A stretch of DNA of 64,000 nt, taken from Methanobrevibacter sp. (lineage in GTDB: Archaea > Methanobacteriota > Methanobacteria > Methanobacteriales > Methanobacteriaceae). Both the position numbers and the translations under genes were made by a program. The notes under the pieces were generated by a model. The model was given only the letters and a program-made list of their open reading frames with translations. It did no database searches and was not told the DNA's origin. Shown here piece by piece: positions 24,390-32,914 of this stretch; position 1 is the first letter of the stretch, and each line of letters begins with the position of its first letter. The stretch is from positions 1-64,000 of the forward strand of contig JAFRFD010000001.1 of assembly GCA_017434525.1 (NCBI GenBank), in the 5' to 3' direction.

Positions 24390-24641
24390 CTATTGTTTTT
24401 CAGGATAACCCAAAACTCTTTTAGCTTTCTGTTTTGCGTCTTCAACATCTCCTTCGCCTCTTATCCTACTTGCATAATGACTAGCTACACCTAACACTAT
24501 CATAAGGATACAGTAAGGAATGGTATTCTCGCTGATACCTAACGCTTCTGAATATAACATGACAATTGGAATGACAGTGACCAGAAATGAAGTCAATATG
24601 TCAATGTCCTTTCTGTTTTTCTCTAAGAATTCATAAATCAT
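24390..24641 (-). CDS. Small two-helix membrane protein, holin candidate
   Basis: 83 residues. Two membrane segments (LTSFLVTVIPIVMLYSEALG and IPYCILMIVLGVASHYASRI) with a short loop and a charged C-terminal tail (DVEDAKQKAKRVLGYPEKQ). This is the usual outline of phage holins. A strong GAGGAGGT site precedes the ATG. It is adjacent to another small membrane protein, and holin/antiholin pairs of this kind are common next to virion genes, though here the lysin gene is 14 kb away. The assignment is by shape and context. Confidence 0.62.
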   Translation of the reverse strand: MIYEFLEKNRKDIDILTSFLVTVIPIVMLYSEALGISENTIPYCILMIVLGVASHYASRIRGEGDVEDAKQKAKRVLGYPEKQ

Positions 24642-24801
24642 TCTTGTTTACCTCCTCTTCATAATCTTTGTATGTATGGCTTAGAATAACGCCATCAACA
24701 CAAATCTTTTCTTCAGTTCTGTAAACCTCTTCGGCGTTTTCTTCTATGTTCATCCAGGATTCGTATTCTTCCAACGTTTCAAAGTATTTTATGTATTTCA
24801 T
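24631..24801 (-). CDS. Small acidic unidentified protein
   Basis: 56 residues (MKYIKYFETLEEYESWMNIE...), acidic, no membrane segment. The ATG at 24801 follows GGAGG at the right distance. It overlaps the holin-like gene by 11 bases and the upstream 63-residue gene by four, so it is firmly within the fibre operon. The FETLEEYESWM pattern resembles short linker proteins in phage fibre operons but no function can be given. Confidence 0.55.
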   Translation of the reverse strand: MKYIKYFETLEEYESWMNIEENAEEVYRTEEKICVDGVILSHTYKDYEEEVNKNDL

Positions 24802-24989
24802 TGTGCCTCCCAAGTTATTGAGTAGTATAAAATTCCATCTTCGATTTTAAATGATATTATAGGTTTAACAGCGTAAGGATAACCACTATCGACGTATCTA
24901 GTTCCATTCCAGTAAAACCAATGGCCTGTTGAAGCGTCAATGTATGGGCCTTTATTTTCCAAAGTTCCTACCAGTTTCCTTATTGTCAT
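24798..24989 (-). CDS. Small fibre-module-like protein
   Basis: 63 residues. The segment ASTGHWFYWNGTRYVDSGYPY is like the short beta modules of phage fibres in which a Trp-rich strand pair is followed by VDTG or VDSG. The rest (FKIEDGILYYSITWE) is beta-rich. It probably adds to a virion fibre complex. It overlaps the next gene by four bases. The space between this gene and 25055 is A/T-rich and could hold an internal promoter. Confidence 0.58.
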   Translation of the reverse strand: MTIRKLVGTLENKGPYIDASTGHWFYWNGTRYVDSGYPYAVKPIISFKIEDGILYYSITWEAQ

Positions 24990-25054
24990 GTCTTAACCTC
25001 ACTTTAATATTATATATTTTATTATGTAATTTATTATATATTTTATTATCTATT

Positions 25055-25831
25055 TTATATAAGGTATATATCTTTGCCATCATCACAGCCTTCCCATTCC
25101 ATGTATAACTTGTTATCTTCCCACACGAATCTGACATCATTAACAATAGCTACATCCGGAAGCTCACAATAAGTAACACCGTCAGCGTCTTTAACATAAT
25201 TGGCCTGCGCCATGATGTTGGATTCTGAAGGAATGATCATATTGACTACATGAGTTATTTCATCCTGTTCAAATGAGCAGTCCCCCAGATCGATACAGTT
25301 TTGAGATTCAGGATACATTTCAATCTCTGACATTTGCCTGTAGACCCTAATGTATTGTGTATCTTCGTTTTCCGTCAGATTAACGATTGAAAGTAATCTT
25401 AAATCATGGCCTTGAACCGGATTGCATTCACCGTCACTGTCAATGTAGATTCTAGTGTTTGGCAATATATCTGCAGGTGCTGGCCTTTTGAGTTTCAATC
25501 TGAAGACGTCGCCCAATACGGCCACGGCCACTAAAGTTAATCCTGAAGTCTTAACCTGTACTTTACCTAACAGATATCCAAAAGCAAGTTCACCCGCTCT
25601 GGCTTTTCTGACTATCGTATGTTCCATTGTGGATGATTCATCTAACGTTACCATTTCACCGACTGCGCACTGGTCAGAACAAATCCAAGCAGTATGCTCT
25701 TCATTAACATAGCTTCTGTCTCCTTCATCAAGTAAACAAGCTATTACGTCCATTTTTTCTGAATGTTCCAATCCTGTTGGATATCCACGGCCATGTCCTA
25801 TTGTTGAGTTTACATCATAATCGATTATCAT
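25055..25831 (-). CDS. Decoration-like protein with extra C-terminal domain (copy 3)
   Basis: 258 residues. The order of motifs follows the two clearer decoration paralogues: a VIACLLDEGDRSYV start, GELAFGYLLGKVQVKTSG in the middle, then LVAVAVLGDVFRLKLKRP. Similarity is lower than between copies 1 and 2 and the N-terminus differs. A C-terminal ~85-residue beta domain is added instead of collagen triplets (VVNMIIPSES...RFVWEDNKLYMEWEG). A GGGTG site precedes the ATG. It starts two bases after the DUF2341-like gene and is likely a virion surface protein. Confidence 0.62.
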   Translation of the reverse strand: MIIDYDVNSTIGHGRGYPTGLEHSEKMDVIACLLDEGDRSYVNEEHTAWICSDQCAVGEMVTLDESSTMEHTIVRKARAGELAFGYLLGKVQVKTSGLTLVAVAVLGDVFRLKLKRPAPADILPNTRIYIDSDGECNPVQGHDLRLLSIVNLTENEDTQYIRVYRQMSEIEMYPESQNCIDLGDCSFEQDEITHVVNMIIPSESNIMAQANYVKDADGVTYCELPDVAIVNDVRFVWEDNKLYMEWEGCDDGKDIYLI

Positions 25832-25832
25832 T

Positions 25833-27023
25833 TTAAAACACCCAATCCCAATTCTTGTTAATTATCTTGTCTGGAATGTGAAGTCCAGTATCATCCATGT
25901 CTTCATCATTAGCATCCCACATTAACGTTGAGCCTCTGTAGGCCTTAGTGTATTCATGGCTTCCTTTATATAATCGAATGCCGGTTTTGGTTCTTTTCGT
26001 TACTGTTATCTGTGGTATTCCATTAGCTCCGATTATTGGTGATGGAAATATCAATAGCCATTTTAGATCAACATAATTGAAATCTTCAAATTCTGTTGTT
26101 GCATAAAATGTTGGAGAGATCTCTACTTCAGCGAAATTATTGTCATAAATTTTAGTTGGATTGTTTCTGCTGAAACCTTCTAAATAATCACTGTTGGCTG
26201 AAAAACCATTTCCTACTCTTCCATGTATATGATACTGTTTATAACTTCCTTCATCATCACTGCCACTGTTGTAGGCATCCCATGATGAAACCTGAACTAA
26301 TGTTTTAGCCCCGTTAAACATCAAATAGTTTTTGTTACTGCCGGCCCAGTTAAGAGAAGTAACTTTTGTGTCAACCCCATAGGTTGTGAGACTTCCGTCA
26401 ACTTGCATCATGACACTTCCCATTGTTGAACCATGATATGTTGCATTGTCATTAACATCAACATTACCTCCAATTCTTTTAAATCTTGCAACAGTAACAC
26501 GATTGTTTGATAAACTACTTCCAGAGGCAATAGTTGTGAATAATGATGTTGGAGAGCTTCCATCAAGGCTTGGAACAAATCTAGCTCTGAGAAATCTTCC
26601 ACCATCTGTTGAGTCATTGTTGATGCTTAAACCTGAGTAGTTCATGAAAAAGTTTGAGTATGTATCAGAGTTTGCATCAAACATTAACACCTCATTACCA
26701 GTTGTTAAAGTGCTTGAGAAGATTGTTGAGGTATCATGAACATCCAGCAATAACTTTGTAGTTTGCGAGATTTGACCGACTGGAACTCTAACTAGAATGG
26801 CTGCAGGTTGAGATCCATATGATGGAATGTATAATACTTGACATTCTGCATTGTTTTTGGTTTTGATCTTTAGATTTTTCAAATCACTTCTGAATAAATT
26901 GGAGTAAGAACTACCGGCTAAAGAATCTAATAAGATATAATCATAGCTGGATGAATAGCTACCACTTCTTTGGTTGTAATTACTCATGACAATATTTATC
27001 TGTAATTTTTTCTGTAATGTCAT
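25833..27023 (-). CDS. DUF2341-like virion/adhesin protein, first gene of the fibre operon
   Basis: 396 residues. The N-terminal ~100 residues fit the DUF2341 pattern: SYDYILLDSLAGSSYSNLF, then polar residues and ILVRVPVGQISQTTKLLLDV, like the ...VWVKVP...TTxIYLYYG core of that carbohydrate-associated family. The following Ser/Asn/Tyr-rich region (to ~320) suggests a LamG-type lectin sandwich. The C-terminus contains GIRLYKGSHEYTKAYRGSTLMWD, a common end module of phage proteins. Translation could start at 27023 or at the Met 12 codons later; neither has a clear binding site. It opens a ~8.6 kb leftward operon. Confidence 0.65.
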   Translation of the reverse strand: MTLQKKLQINIVMSNYNQRSGSYSSSYDYILLDSLAGSSYSNLFRSDLKNLKIKTKNNAECQVLYIPSYGSQPAAILVRVPVGQISQTTKLLLDVHDTSTIFSSTLTTGNEVLMFDANSDTYSNFFMNYSGLSINNDSTDGGRFLRARFVPSLDGSSPTSLFTTIASGSSLSNNRVTVARFKRIGGNVDVNDNATYHGSTMGSVMMQVDGSLTTYGVDTKVTSLNWAGSNKNYLMFNGAKTLVQVSSWDAYNSGSDDEGSYKQYHIHGRVGNGFSANSDYLEGFSRNNPTKIYDNNFAEVEISPTFYATTEFEDFNYVDLKWLLIFPSPIIGANGIPQITVTKRTKTGIRLYKGSHEYTKAYRGSTLMWDANDEDMDDTGLHIPDKIINKNWDWVF

Positions 27024-27111
27024 GATTTATATTTTATTATCCTTTTTATATAAAATATATAATAAAAAATATAATAATAAAAAAATCTTTAGAAAAACAA
27101 ATATAAAATCA

Positions 27112-27769
27112 AGAGTCTGTCCAATAAATATTTTTTTCTAATTTTTTTACTTTTTTTACTATATTTTTATTATTTAATCTTTAATTTTTTTATTTTTGGT
27201 TTTTGTTTTAATGTTTAGGTGTTTTGATATTTATGACATTAGTTTATGATAATAAAACTTATGAACAGTCTATTTTTACATATGTGTTCTCTGGAAAGAA
27301 TTTAAATAATGATAATATTGTTTTTACAGTTAAAAAGTTAGTGAGTAATTTTAAACGTGATTTTCCATTATTGTTTGAAAGTGATTTTAAAAGTCAGGGA
27401 CGACCAAAAGAATATTATTTAGATGAATTATTAGGTTTTGTTGTTTATAGTGTTTATAATAATCGTTTTAGTTGTAGAAAATTATCTGATTGGATTAATA
27501 ACAATGATGAATCTGTTAATTATATCTTAAATGATAAGAAACCTAAAAAATCAACTATTCATAAGTTTTTGCAAGAAAATACATTGTTAGTTAATGCTTT
27601 TTTCCATTATACAATTATTTCAGGTATTAATTTGGGTTTAATTGATGGTGAGTGTATTGCAGTTGATGGAACCATATTACTTTATAAATTAAATAAACTT
27701 CTTAAAATGGATTTTGCCAGTATACTCTACAAAATATTTAGTACTTTTAACTCTCAAAAGTTAATTTAA
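27112..27769 (+). mobile_element. Remnant of an insertion sequence
   Basis: AGAGTCTGTCCAATAAATA at about 27112 resembles the left terminal repeat of IS1182/IS5-type elements. It is followed by A/T-rich DNA and a transposase reading frame that ends at 27769, far shorter than a full transposase. No matching right terminal repeat is visible before the next gene. The element is therefore truncated at its right side, close to the junction with the QueG-like gene. Confidence 0.6.
27233..27769 (+). pseudogene. Truncated transposase (N-terminal DUF772-like part)
   Basis: 178 residues. FKSQGRPKEYYLDELLGFVVYSVYNNRFSCRKLSDW is the DUF772-type N-terminal domain of IS1182/IS5-group transposases, and INLGLIDGECIAVDGTI contains the first catalytic Asp of the DDE domain (VDGT). 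The remaining catalytic Asp and Glu are missing: the frame ends after LYKIFSTFNSQKLI. It is not expected to be active. The ATG at 27233 follows AGGTG; an upstream TTG is in frame. Confidence 0.75.
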
Positions 27770-27831
27770 TACATCAATCATTGAAAAAAAATTATATAAT
27801 ATCTTCTCTAAAATTATATTCAGGTAAAAAT

Positions 27832-28779
27832 ATGAGTGATATTGCATCTGAAATTCACAAAAAAGCTATTGAATGCGGTTATGATAACTGCGGAATAATA
27901 AGTCTTGATGAACTGGATGACTATAAGGTTTATTTGGATGAGAGAATTTCAAAAATACCTGAAAGCAGATTCGTTTACGGATTTTACGATAATTTCACAA
28001 ATTTAAAGGAAAGGTTTCCATGGGCAGAATCAGTTATAATATGCACAATATGGTTTGGAAAATACAAATATCCAAAATACCTTCGGCAAAAATATGCAAA
28101 ATCGTTCTTTCTCTCAATAAACACGGTTCCTGATTCTCAGGAATATAAAAAGAAAAAGTCATTTGAAACTTTCCTTGCTGAAAATGATATCCAATTTGCC
28201 GGAGGAGATGATAACGCTCCAGGAAGCATTCTGCCGTTAAGGCATGCTGCAGTCAAGGCAGGTCTTGGAATATTCAGGAAAAACAACTTCTTTTACAGTG
28301 AGAAAGGATCATATTATGCGCTTGAAGCTTTTGTAATTGATAAAAAACTGGAGCTAAAGCATGATTTGAAAATCAAGCCATGTTCGGATAAGTGCACAGT
28401 CTGCCGGAAAACATGCAGGACCCATGCATTATGCGATGCATATACAATGAATCCCACCAGATGTATTTCCCTGTTGACGACATTTGCAGGAGGCAATCTT
28501 CCAGCCGATATTTACGATGAAACTATAGGAACATGGGTGTGCGGATGTGATGACTGTCAGGATATGTGTCCCCACAACAAAAAACACAACTGGGATGAAG
28601 GTGAGGATTTTCCGGGTTTAAATGATATTTTAGAGTTACTGAAACTGGAAAATCTTATTGAGGCATCTGATGAGGAGCTTTGTGAGAAAATAATTCCAAA
28701 AACAGAATTCCATTTAGGATGCTGGAATGTTGAGGTATTGAGAGTCTGTGCCAGAAGGGCTTTAAATAACTGTGATTAG
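27832..28779 (+). CDS. QueG-like 4Fe-4S double-cluster protein
   Basis: About 315 residues from the ATG at 27832, which is preceded by AGGT; the frame is open upstream. It carries a QueG-type plan: LPLRHAAVKAGLGIFRKNNFFYSEKG (QueG HAAxxAGLG signature), then CTVCRKTCRTHALC and CGCDDCQDMCPHNK for iron-sulfur clusters. In bacteria QueG makes queuosine. Archaea make archaeosine instead, so this relative probably has another cobalamin- or Fe-S-based reductive role. It lies inside the provirus-like region between an IS remnant and a radical SAM gene, and differs from the QueG-like protein at 886-1695. Confidence 0.78.
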   Translation: MSDIASEIHKKAIECGYDNCGIISLDELDDYKVYLDERISKIPESRFVYGFYDNFTNLKERFPWAESVIICTIWFGKYKYPKYLRQKYAKSFFLSINTVPDSQEYKKKKSFETFLAENDIQFAGGDDNAPGSILPLRHAAVKAGLGIFRKNNFFYSEKGSYYALEAFVIDKKLELKHDLKIKPCSDKCTVCRKTCRTHALCDAYTMNPTRCISLLTTFAGGNLPADIYDETIGTWVCGCDDCQDMCPHNKKHNWDEGEDFPGLNDILELLKLENLIEASDEELCEKIIPKTEFHLGCWNVEVLRVCARRALNNCD

Positions 28780-28840
28780 AATTAGCAAAATCCATAAATA
28801 TTTATTAAATTTAGTTTTAAACATATAATTGGTGATAATA

Positions 28841-29725
28841 ATGCACATACACGGAGAGATAGTTAAACCTCCTATGGTGAAAAATACGGAGCTTCTTGAA
28901 GTATCATACGGATGCTCATATGGCAAATGCAGATACTGCATGTTCTACAAAAACACTGAGTACGGGATATCAAAGCTTGAGGATATTGAAGAAGACCTCA
29001 AAGAGATTAAGGAAAAAAATCCGGATGTTGAAAGATTATTCCTTCTTGGCGGAGAACCGTTCAGCCTGCCAGTCAAAAGACTAAACAAGATACTGGATTT
29101 GATAAACGCTTATCTTCCTGGCGTGGACATTGTAATGTACGGGCGAGTAAACAGTATGAAAAACAAAACTGTGGATGACTTGGCCGAACTTAAGAATAAA
29201 GGGATTGTTAATCTTGTAATCGGCCTTGAATCCGGTGATGATGAAGTGCTTGAAAGAATCAATAAAGGATACGACAGCAGACAGGCTGAAGAATATTTAA
29301 GCAAACTCAATAAGGCAGGAATAAATTACAGTCTGATATATATTGCAGGCCTTGCAGGTCATGGAGAGAAAAACTGGAGCAGAAATGCATTAAATACAGC
29401 CAAACTCATAAATAAGATTCATCCTACAGGATTATGTTTAACAATGCTTTATCTCAATGAAGGCATACCTTTATATGATGAGGATTTGAAAAATGGAGAT
29501 TTCACTGAAGCCAAAATGCTTGAAATATTAAAGGAGTTTAAACTGCTTCTTGAAAACATTAACATTCCTATACACATATTTAATGAGGAAGCCGCCACAT
29601 TAATGTCAATTAAGGCAGATTTTCCAGAAGAAAAGAACTATGCAATTAAATTCTTTGATGATAAAATAAACTCTTTCACACAAGAAGATGAGGACTTTTA
29701 TGAGTTATACAGGCGCCCAGTATGA
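28841..29725 (+). CDS. Radical SAM protein
   Basis: 294 residues. The cluster-binding motif is CSYGKCRYCMFY (CxxxCxxC form shifted to CxxxxCxxC: C-S-Y-G-K-C-R-Y-C) near residue 25. It is followed by LFLLGGEPFSLP, the GGE SAM-contact motif, and IVNLVIGLESGDDEVLERINKG, the ESG-type strand. It resembles the HemN/Elp3-like group of small radical SAM proteins of unknown substrate. GGTGAT precedes the ATG at 28841. It is 62 bases after the QueG-like gene and on the same strand, so the two may be cotranscribed. Probably a host-type gene. Confidence 0.82.
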   Translation: MHIHGEIVKPPMVKNTELLEVSYGCSYGKCRYCMFYKNTEYGISKLEDIEEDLKEIKEKNPDVERLFLLGGEPFSLPVKRLNKILDLINAYLPGVDIVMYGRVNSMKNKTVDDLAELKNKGIVNLVIGLESGDDEVLERINKGYDSRQAEEYLSKLNKAGINYSLIYIAGLAGHGEKNWSRNALNTAKLINKIHPTGLCLTMLYLNEGIPLYDEDLKNGDFTEAKMLEILKEFKLLLENINIPIHIFNEEAATLMSIKADFPEEKNYAIKFFDDKINSFTQEDEDFYELYRRPV

Positions 29726-29892
29726 AGTAAAATAATTAAGATTACAAATTAATCTAAAATTTATTTTTTTGATATGAATCATTCGTTATTTAAGATGTTT
29801 ATTTTTCACAACTTAAAAACATTTTCAACAAAACATTAACATTATAGATTTTGGAGACAATGATAATCTTACCATACTTCTGTTATAAGCGA

Positions 29893-29966
29893 GCCAATTC
29901 GCCCAGGCCGACCCCACCCCGACCGAAGGGAGGCGTGTGTGGGAGGCCTGGGTGAATAGAATTGGC
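29893..29966. repeat. Large GC-rich hairpin 1
   Basis: GCCAATTC plus GCCCAGGCC at 29893-29909 pair with 29945-29966, with a five-base bulge (TATTCA side). The loop region holds C-rich and G-rich strings (CCCCACCCCGACCGAAGGG) that can pair internally. It is the first of five hairpins in the ~750-base gene-poor stretch 29726-30364, which is far more GC-rich than its surroundings. Confidence 0.65.
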
Positions 29967-30063
29967 GAGCAATACTATAGGGAGGAACAGACCCTCGCCG
30001 GTCGGTTCAGTAAGTCATCAATTAATAAAAAGAGTTTATTGTGATTAACATTACCATTATATG

Positions 30064-30087
30064 CAGTCCGACCTTTAGGTCGGACTG
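30064..30087. repeat. Hairpin 2, perfect 11-bp stem
   Basis: CAGTCCGACCT (30064-30074) and AGGTCGGACTG (30077-30087) pair exactly across a TT loop. A second small hairpin follows at 30091-30111 (GCCTT...AAGGC with an inner CGAAGCG). It stands between the first large hairpin and the CTTG hairpins. Confidence 0.7.
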
Positions 30088-30152
30088 GATGCCTTGAGCG
30101 AAGCGAAAGGCCAATACTATAGACTTAGCAATAATAGCTTTGTTAGATTTAA

Positions 30153-30176
30153 GGAACAGGGGCTTGCCCCTGTTCC
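30153..30176. repeat. Hairpin 3, GGGGCTTGCCCC type
   Basis: GGAACAGGGGC (30153-30163) pairs exactly with GCCCCTGTTCC (30166-30176) across TT. The core GGGGCTTGCCCC is shared in form with hairpins 4 and 5 while the outer stem differs in sequence, so pairing is conserved rather than the bases. Confidence 0.72.
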
Positions 30177-30205
30177 GGGGTTAAGTTTTGTAAACATTAG
30201 TTTGT

Positions 30206-30245
30206 CGACTCCGAGGAATGGGGGCTTGTCCCCCATTCCGAGTCG
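30206..30245. repeat. Hairpin 4, GGGGGCTTGTCCCCC type with outer stem
   Basis: An inner 10-bp stem (GGAATGGGGG with CCCCCATTCC) encloses loop CTTGT. An outer 6-bp stem (CGACTC with GAGTCG) stacks below it with a 3-base bulge on one side. Same CTTG loop motif as hairpins 3 and 5. Confidence 0.72.
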
Positions 30246-30288
30246 GTAATATGGCAAATGAAGTAAATTCTGCATTGGCATTCGTGGG

Positions 30289-30320
30289 TAATTAAAGGGG
30301 GGCTTGTCCCCCCTTAATTA
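30289..30320. repeat. Hairpin 5, GGGGGGCTTGTCCCCCC type
   Basis: TAATTAAAGGGGGG (30289-30302) pairs with CCCCCCTTAATTA (30308-30320), one A unpaired, with loop CTTGT. It is the third member of the CTTG-loop set, spaced about 50 and 45 bases from its neighbours. Its G tract is longer (six) than in hairpins 4 (five) and 3 (four). Confidence 0.72.
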
Positions 30321-30364
30321 GGCATTAAGGGTTTCAATGCACGATTTGCCCCACTAGGTGAAAT

Positions 30365-30475
30365 ATGAATATGATGGAGAGTGAAAACACATCAAATCAC
30401 TCCCCACAACTAAACAACGAGCAATTCAATGAAGAAATACTAGCTCCGGTGGAAAAAGCAAAAACACCATCATAG
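30365..30475 (+). CDS. Possible 36-residue peptide or gene remnant
   Basis: An ATG at 30365 opens a 36-codon frame ending in TAG at 30473-30475, one base before the end of the convergent scaffold gene. The peptide (MNMMESENTSNHSPQL...) is polar and acidic, like the disordered start of a larger protein. AGGTGAAAT just upstream (30355-30363) could serve as a ribosome binding site. It may be the severed N-terminus of a gene cut by the insertion that brought the viral genes or the hairpin segment. Confidence 0.35.
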   Translation: MNMMESENTSNHSPQLNNEQFNEEILAPVEKAKTPS

Positions 30476-31444
30476 CTAGATTCTAGTTCTATTGAATCCC
30501 ATATCCTTTAGGATTTTATTATATTCCTCACGAGTTGTGAAGGAAGGGGCATCCTCATCTCCAGTGCTGCCGGTTTCGCCGACCTCACCTGCCTCACCAG
30601 AGTTGGAAGGATTTCTTCCTCCAGGTGTTGAACCATCATTACTAGCTTCAATTTTAATTCTTCTCTCAGCCAGCTTTTCCATTAATTCCATATCAACGTC
30701 ACCAGACAATAGCTTATCTATTATCTCCTTATCCTGCTGATTCTCATTATAATTAAAGTTGTACTTAGCTTCGTACTCTTTAATCTTCCTTTCATTCTCA
30801 GCTTTTCGCAGTTCAGATAATTCCTTTAAGATATCATCTTTACTATCAATGAATTCTTTATTTTCTTCAATAGCTTTTTTAATCTCTTCATATTTTTCAG
30901 ATTCTTCTTTTAAAGTTTTAATCTCTTCCTGAAGCTTTCCGATTTCAGCATCCTTTCCTTGCAATTTTTCTAATAACAAACTTGTAGCTACATTAGCGTC
31001 CTTGCTTGGAGGCTGAGGCTGTGGCTGAGGTTGAGGAGCAGGTTCAGGATTACCCCCATCTCCACCATCTCCGGCTATATCAGAATTCAACAGGGTAATT
31101 TTTCTAGGGCTTTTAGTTACACCAACATCTATCAAACTCATAGTATCAATTCCAAATGAATCTCCATTATCTTTCAATAAGACATCAACTTTAGGAGAAA
31201 GGCCTTTACCTTCCATATCCAGTTCATCAGGGATTTCAATAAATAGCTTGCCTTCTTCATAGCTTATATCATTTCCAATGCCAATATAGATCTTATCATG
31301 TTCTTCAGTTAGTGGAATTCCTCCACGATAGTTTTCAGCTATTAGCTTTAGATCCTCTTCAGTCCATTCAACAGGTTTGGTTAACCTTTCATCCAAGTCG
31401 GAATAGTCATAAGATCCGACTTCAAAAAGTTCATGCCTCATCAT
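30476..31444 (-). CDS. Capsid maturation protease/scaffold protein
   Basis: 323 residues from the ATG at 31444, preceded by GTGAT. The N-terminal ~120 residues resemble phage Mu I-type prohead proteases (LTKPVEWTEEDLKLIAENYRG; FGIDTMSLIDVGVTKSPRKI). A PQPQPQPQPP linker follows, then a long charged coiled coil (residues ~150-265) as in scaffolding proteins. The Gly/Ser tail contains a few collagen-like triplets (GEAGEVGETGSTGDE). Such proteins direct shell assembly and are then cleaved. It follows the portal gene by 60 bases. The block beyond it (27.1-30.4 kb) separates it from the fibre and capsid operons. Confidence 0.75.
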   Translation of the reverse strand: MMRHELFEVGSYDYSDLDERLTKPVEWTEEDLKLIAENYRGGIPLTEEHDKIYIGIGNDISYEEGKLFIEIPDELDMEGKGLSPKVDVLLKDNGDSFGIDTMSLIDVGVTKSPRKITLLNSDIAGDGGDGGNPEPAPQPQPQPQPPSKDANVATSLLLEKLQGKDAEIGKLQEEIKTLKEESEKYEEIKKAIEENKEFIDSKDDILKELSELRKAENERKIKEYEAKYNFNYNENQQDKEIIDKLLSGDVDMELMEKLAERRIKIEASNDGSTPGGRNPSNSGEAGEVGETGSTGDEDAPSFTTREEYNKILKDMGFNRTRI

Positions 31445-31504
31445 TATCACTTTTTATTATATTATTTATTATATATTTTATTACTTATTTTATATAAATA
31501 TTTA

Positions 31505-32815
31505 TTATACTTCAACCCCTGCATCAGTTACAAGCCTCTCACCTACTGGCTGTTCTTCCTCAAAGTTACTTAGATAGTTTTTATAAATCTCATCACCTTC
31601 AGAAGAAAGTTCCATAATGTATCTTAACACATCATCTCTTGAATAGCTGAAGTAAATATCTAAAGTTTCACTAATACCCATTAGCTTCAGTTGCATATTC
31701 AATAGCTGATTGCAATACTTTAACACCCACTTTTGATCATTAGCTACATTAACAATAAAACCTGTAATAGCTGAATCGTTAATGTACTCGGCCACATTCT
31801 GATTGGACTTTTCATTACCTGCCTGTGACTGAGGAGTTACAAAAGTCCTTAAGATATTATTTCTAAAGATTTCAGTTTGCCTAGTATAGTCAGACTGGTA
31901 GTTGTTACCCCCAAGTATTTTAGATTCAATTCCTGGAGGTACAATAGCCACATTGCTTCCGGCGGTAGTTCCATAATCAGCATATAAGTTTTCCTTAGCA
32001 GTGGATGAAAGTTCAGTAATATAAGGTTGACCGTTTGCGTCCATTGCAGGCTTTACTTCAATAATATTATCTTTATTAATTCTCTCTACCTGGTTTCTCT
32101 CCAAATTACACTTGTGGTATATATCATCAAGGCAATTTAGGATAATGCTTTGAGCTTCGCAGTAGATTTCATTGTACATGAAGTTAATAACTTCATCAGC
32201 TTCATATTTGACCGTTAATGTTCCTTCTTCAACACTAACATAATTATCGAACTCTTCCGGAGATCCGTTTACAATATCTTTAGGCATTTCATGAAGGAAT
32301 AGCTGCACTTCATTATCATCATTGAATTCTTTCTTTAATCCATAGCCATGAGCTCCGATTTCAAGAAATACTGGTTTAATGTATTTGCCGATTGACTTAT
32401 CCCAGCGTCGTACTGGTTTGATTAATCCTTCTCCATCAACCATTCCACCTTGCAGAATATTTTTAGCAACTTGTGAGATGTCAATTTTCCTTGCCCATAA
32501 AATTAAAGTTAATTTCTGTTCAGCAGATAATTTGTTTTCCTTATCCACAAGAACAATATTAACATTAGCTTTATCAATTCTGTTTTTCAAAACACCAGCA
32601 GTATAACCATCAAGCTTAACAGCATAACGTGCATTAGCTATTGTCTTATTGATTACTGGTGGAAGTGCATCAACAAGATCAAGACCCGTATTAATCCCAT
32701 CAGTCTTAGGTTGTCTTTCATCCTCACCCCAATAGGTACGCTTAGTATTATACTGCTCAACACGATTATTCAGTAATCTAGTTTTAATATAATCAGTAAT
32801 TCTCATAATAATCAT
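31505..32815 (-). CDS. Portal protein
   Basis: 436 residues. Features of SPP1/HK97-type portals: DGINTGLDLVDALPPVINKTIANARYAVKL near the N-terminus, KNILQGGMVDGEGLIKPVRRWD in the wing, NVAIVPPGIESKILGGNNYQSDYTRQTEIFRNNILRTFVTPQSQAG in the stem/crown region (quoted here in part as IVPPGIESKILG and NILRTFVTPQSQ), and an acidic C-terminus. It forms the dodecameric vertex through which TerL packages DNA. Placed directly before the protease/scaffold gene. Starts at 32815 or, equally possible, at the ATG three codons on. Confidence 0.78.
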   Translation of the reverse strand: MIIMRITDYIKTRLLNNRVEQYNTKRTYWGEDERQPKTDGINTGLDLVDALPPVINKTIANARYAVKLDGYTAGVLKNRIDKANVNIVLVDKENKLSAEQKLTLILWARKIDISQVAKNILQGGMVDGEGLIKPVRRWDKSIGKYIKPVFLEIGAHGYGLKKEFNDDNEVQLFLHEMPKDIVNGSPEEFDNYVSVEEGTLTVKYEADEVINFMYNEIYCEAQSIILNCLDDIYHKCNLERNQVERINKDNIIEVKPAMDANGQPYITELSSTAKENLYADYGTTAGSNVAIVPPGIESKILGGNNYQSDYTRQTEIFRNNILRTFVTPQSQAGNEKSNQNVAEYINDSAITGFIVNVANDQKWVLKYCNQLLNMQLKLMGISETLDIYFSYSRDDVLRYIMELSSEGDEIYKNYLSNFEEEQPVGERLVTDAGVEV

Positions 32816-32914
32816 TTCATATTTTTTTATTATATTATTTATTATATTAATTATATAAAATAAGTAATAAAAATATTGTCATGAAAACTATAAAAAAAAT
32901 AAGGAAGAATAATA

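Noticed and set aside
27781-27831. TTG start at 27781 for the QueG-like protein
   Set aside because: The first 17 residues would be unlike the family start, whereas the ATG at 27832 has an AGGT site and aligns with QueG-type N-termini.
29971-29985. AATACTATAGGG as a phage T7-type promoter
   Set aside because: It matches only part of the T7 consensus, no single-subunit RNA polymerase is known for such archaea, and no gene follows.
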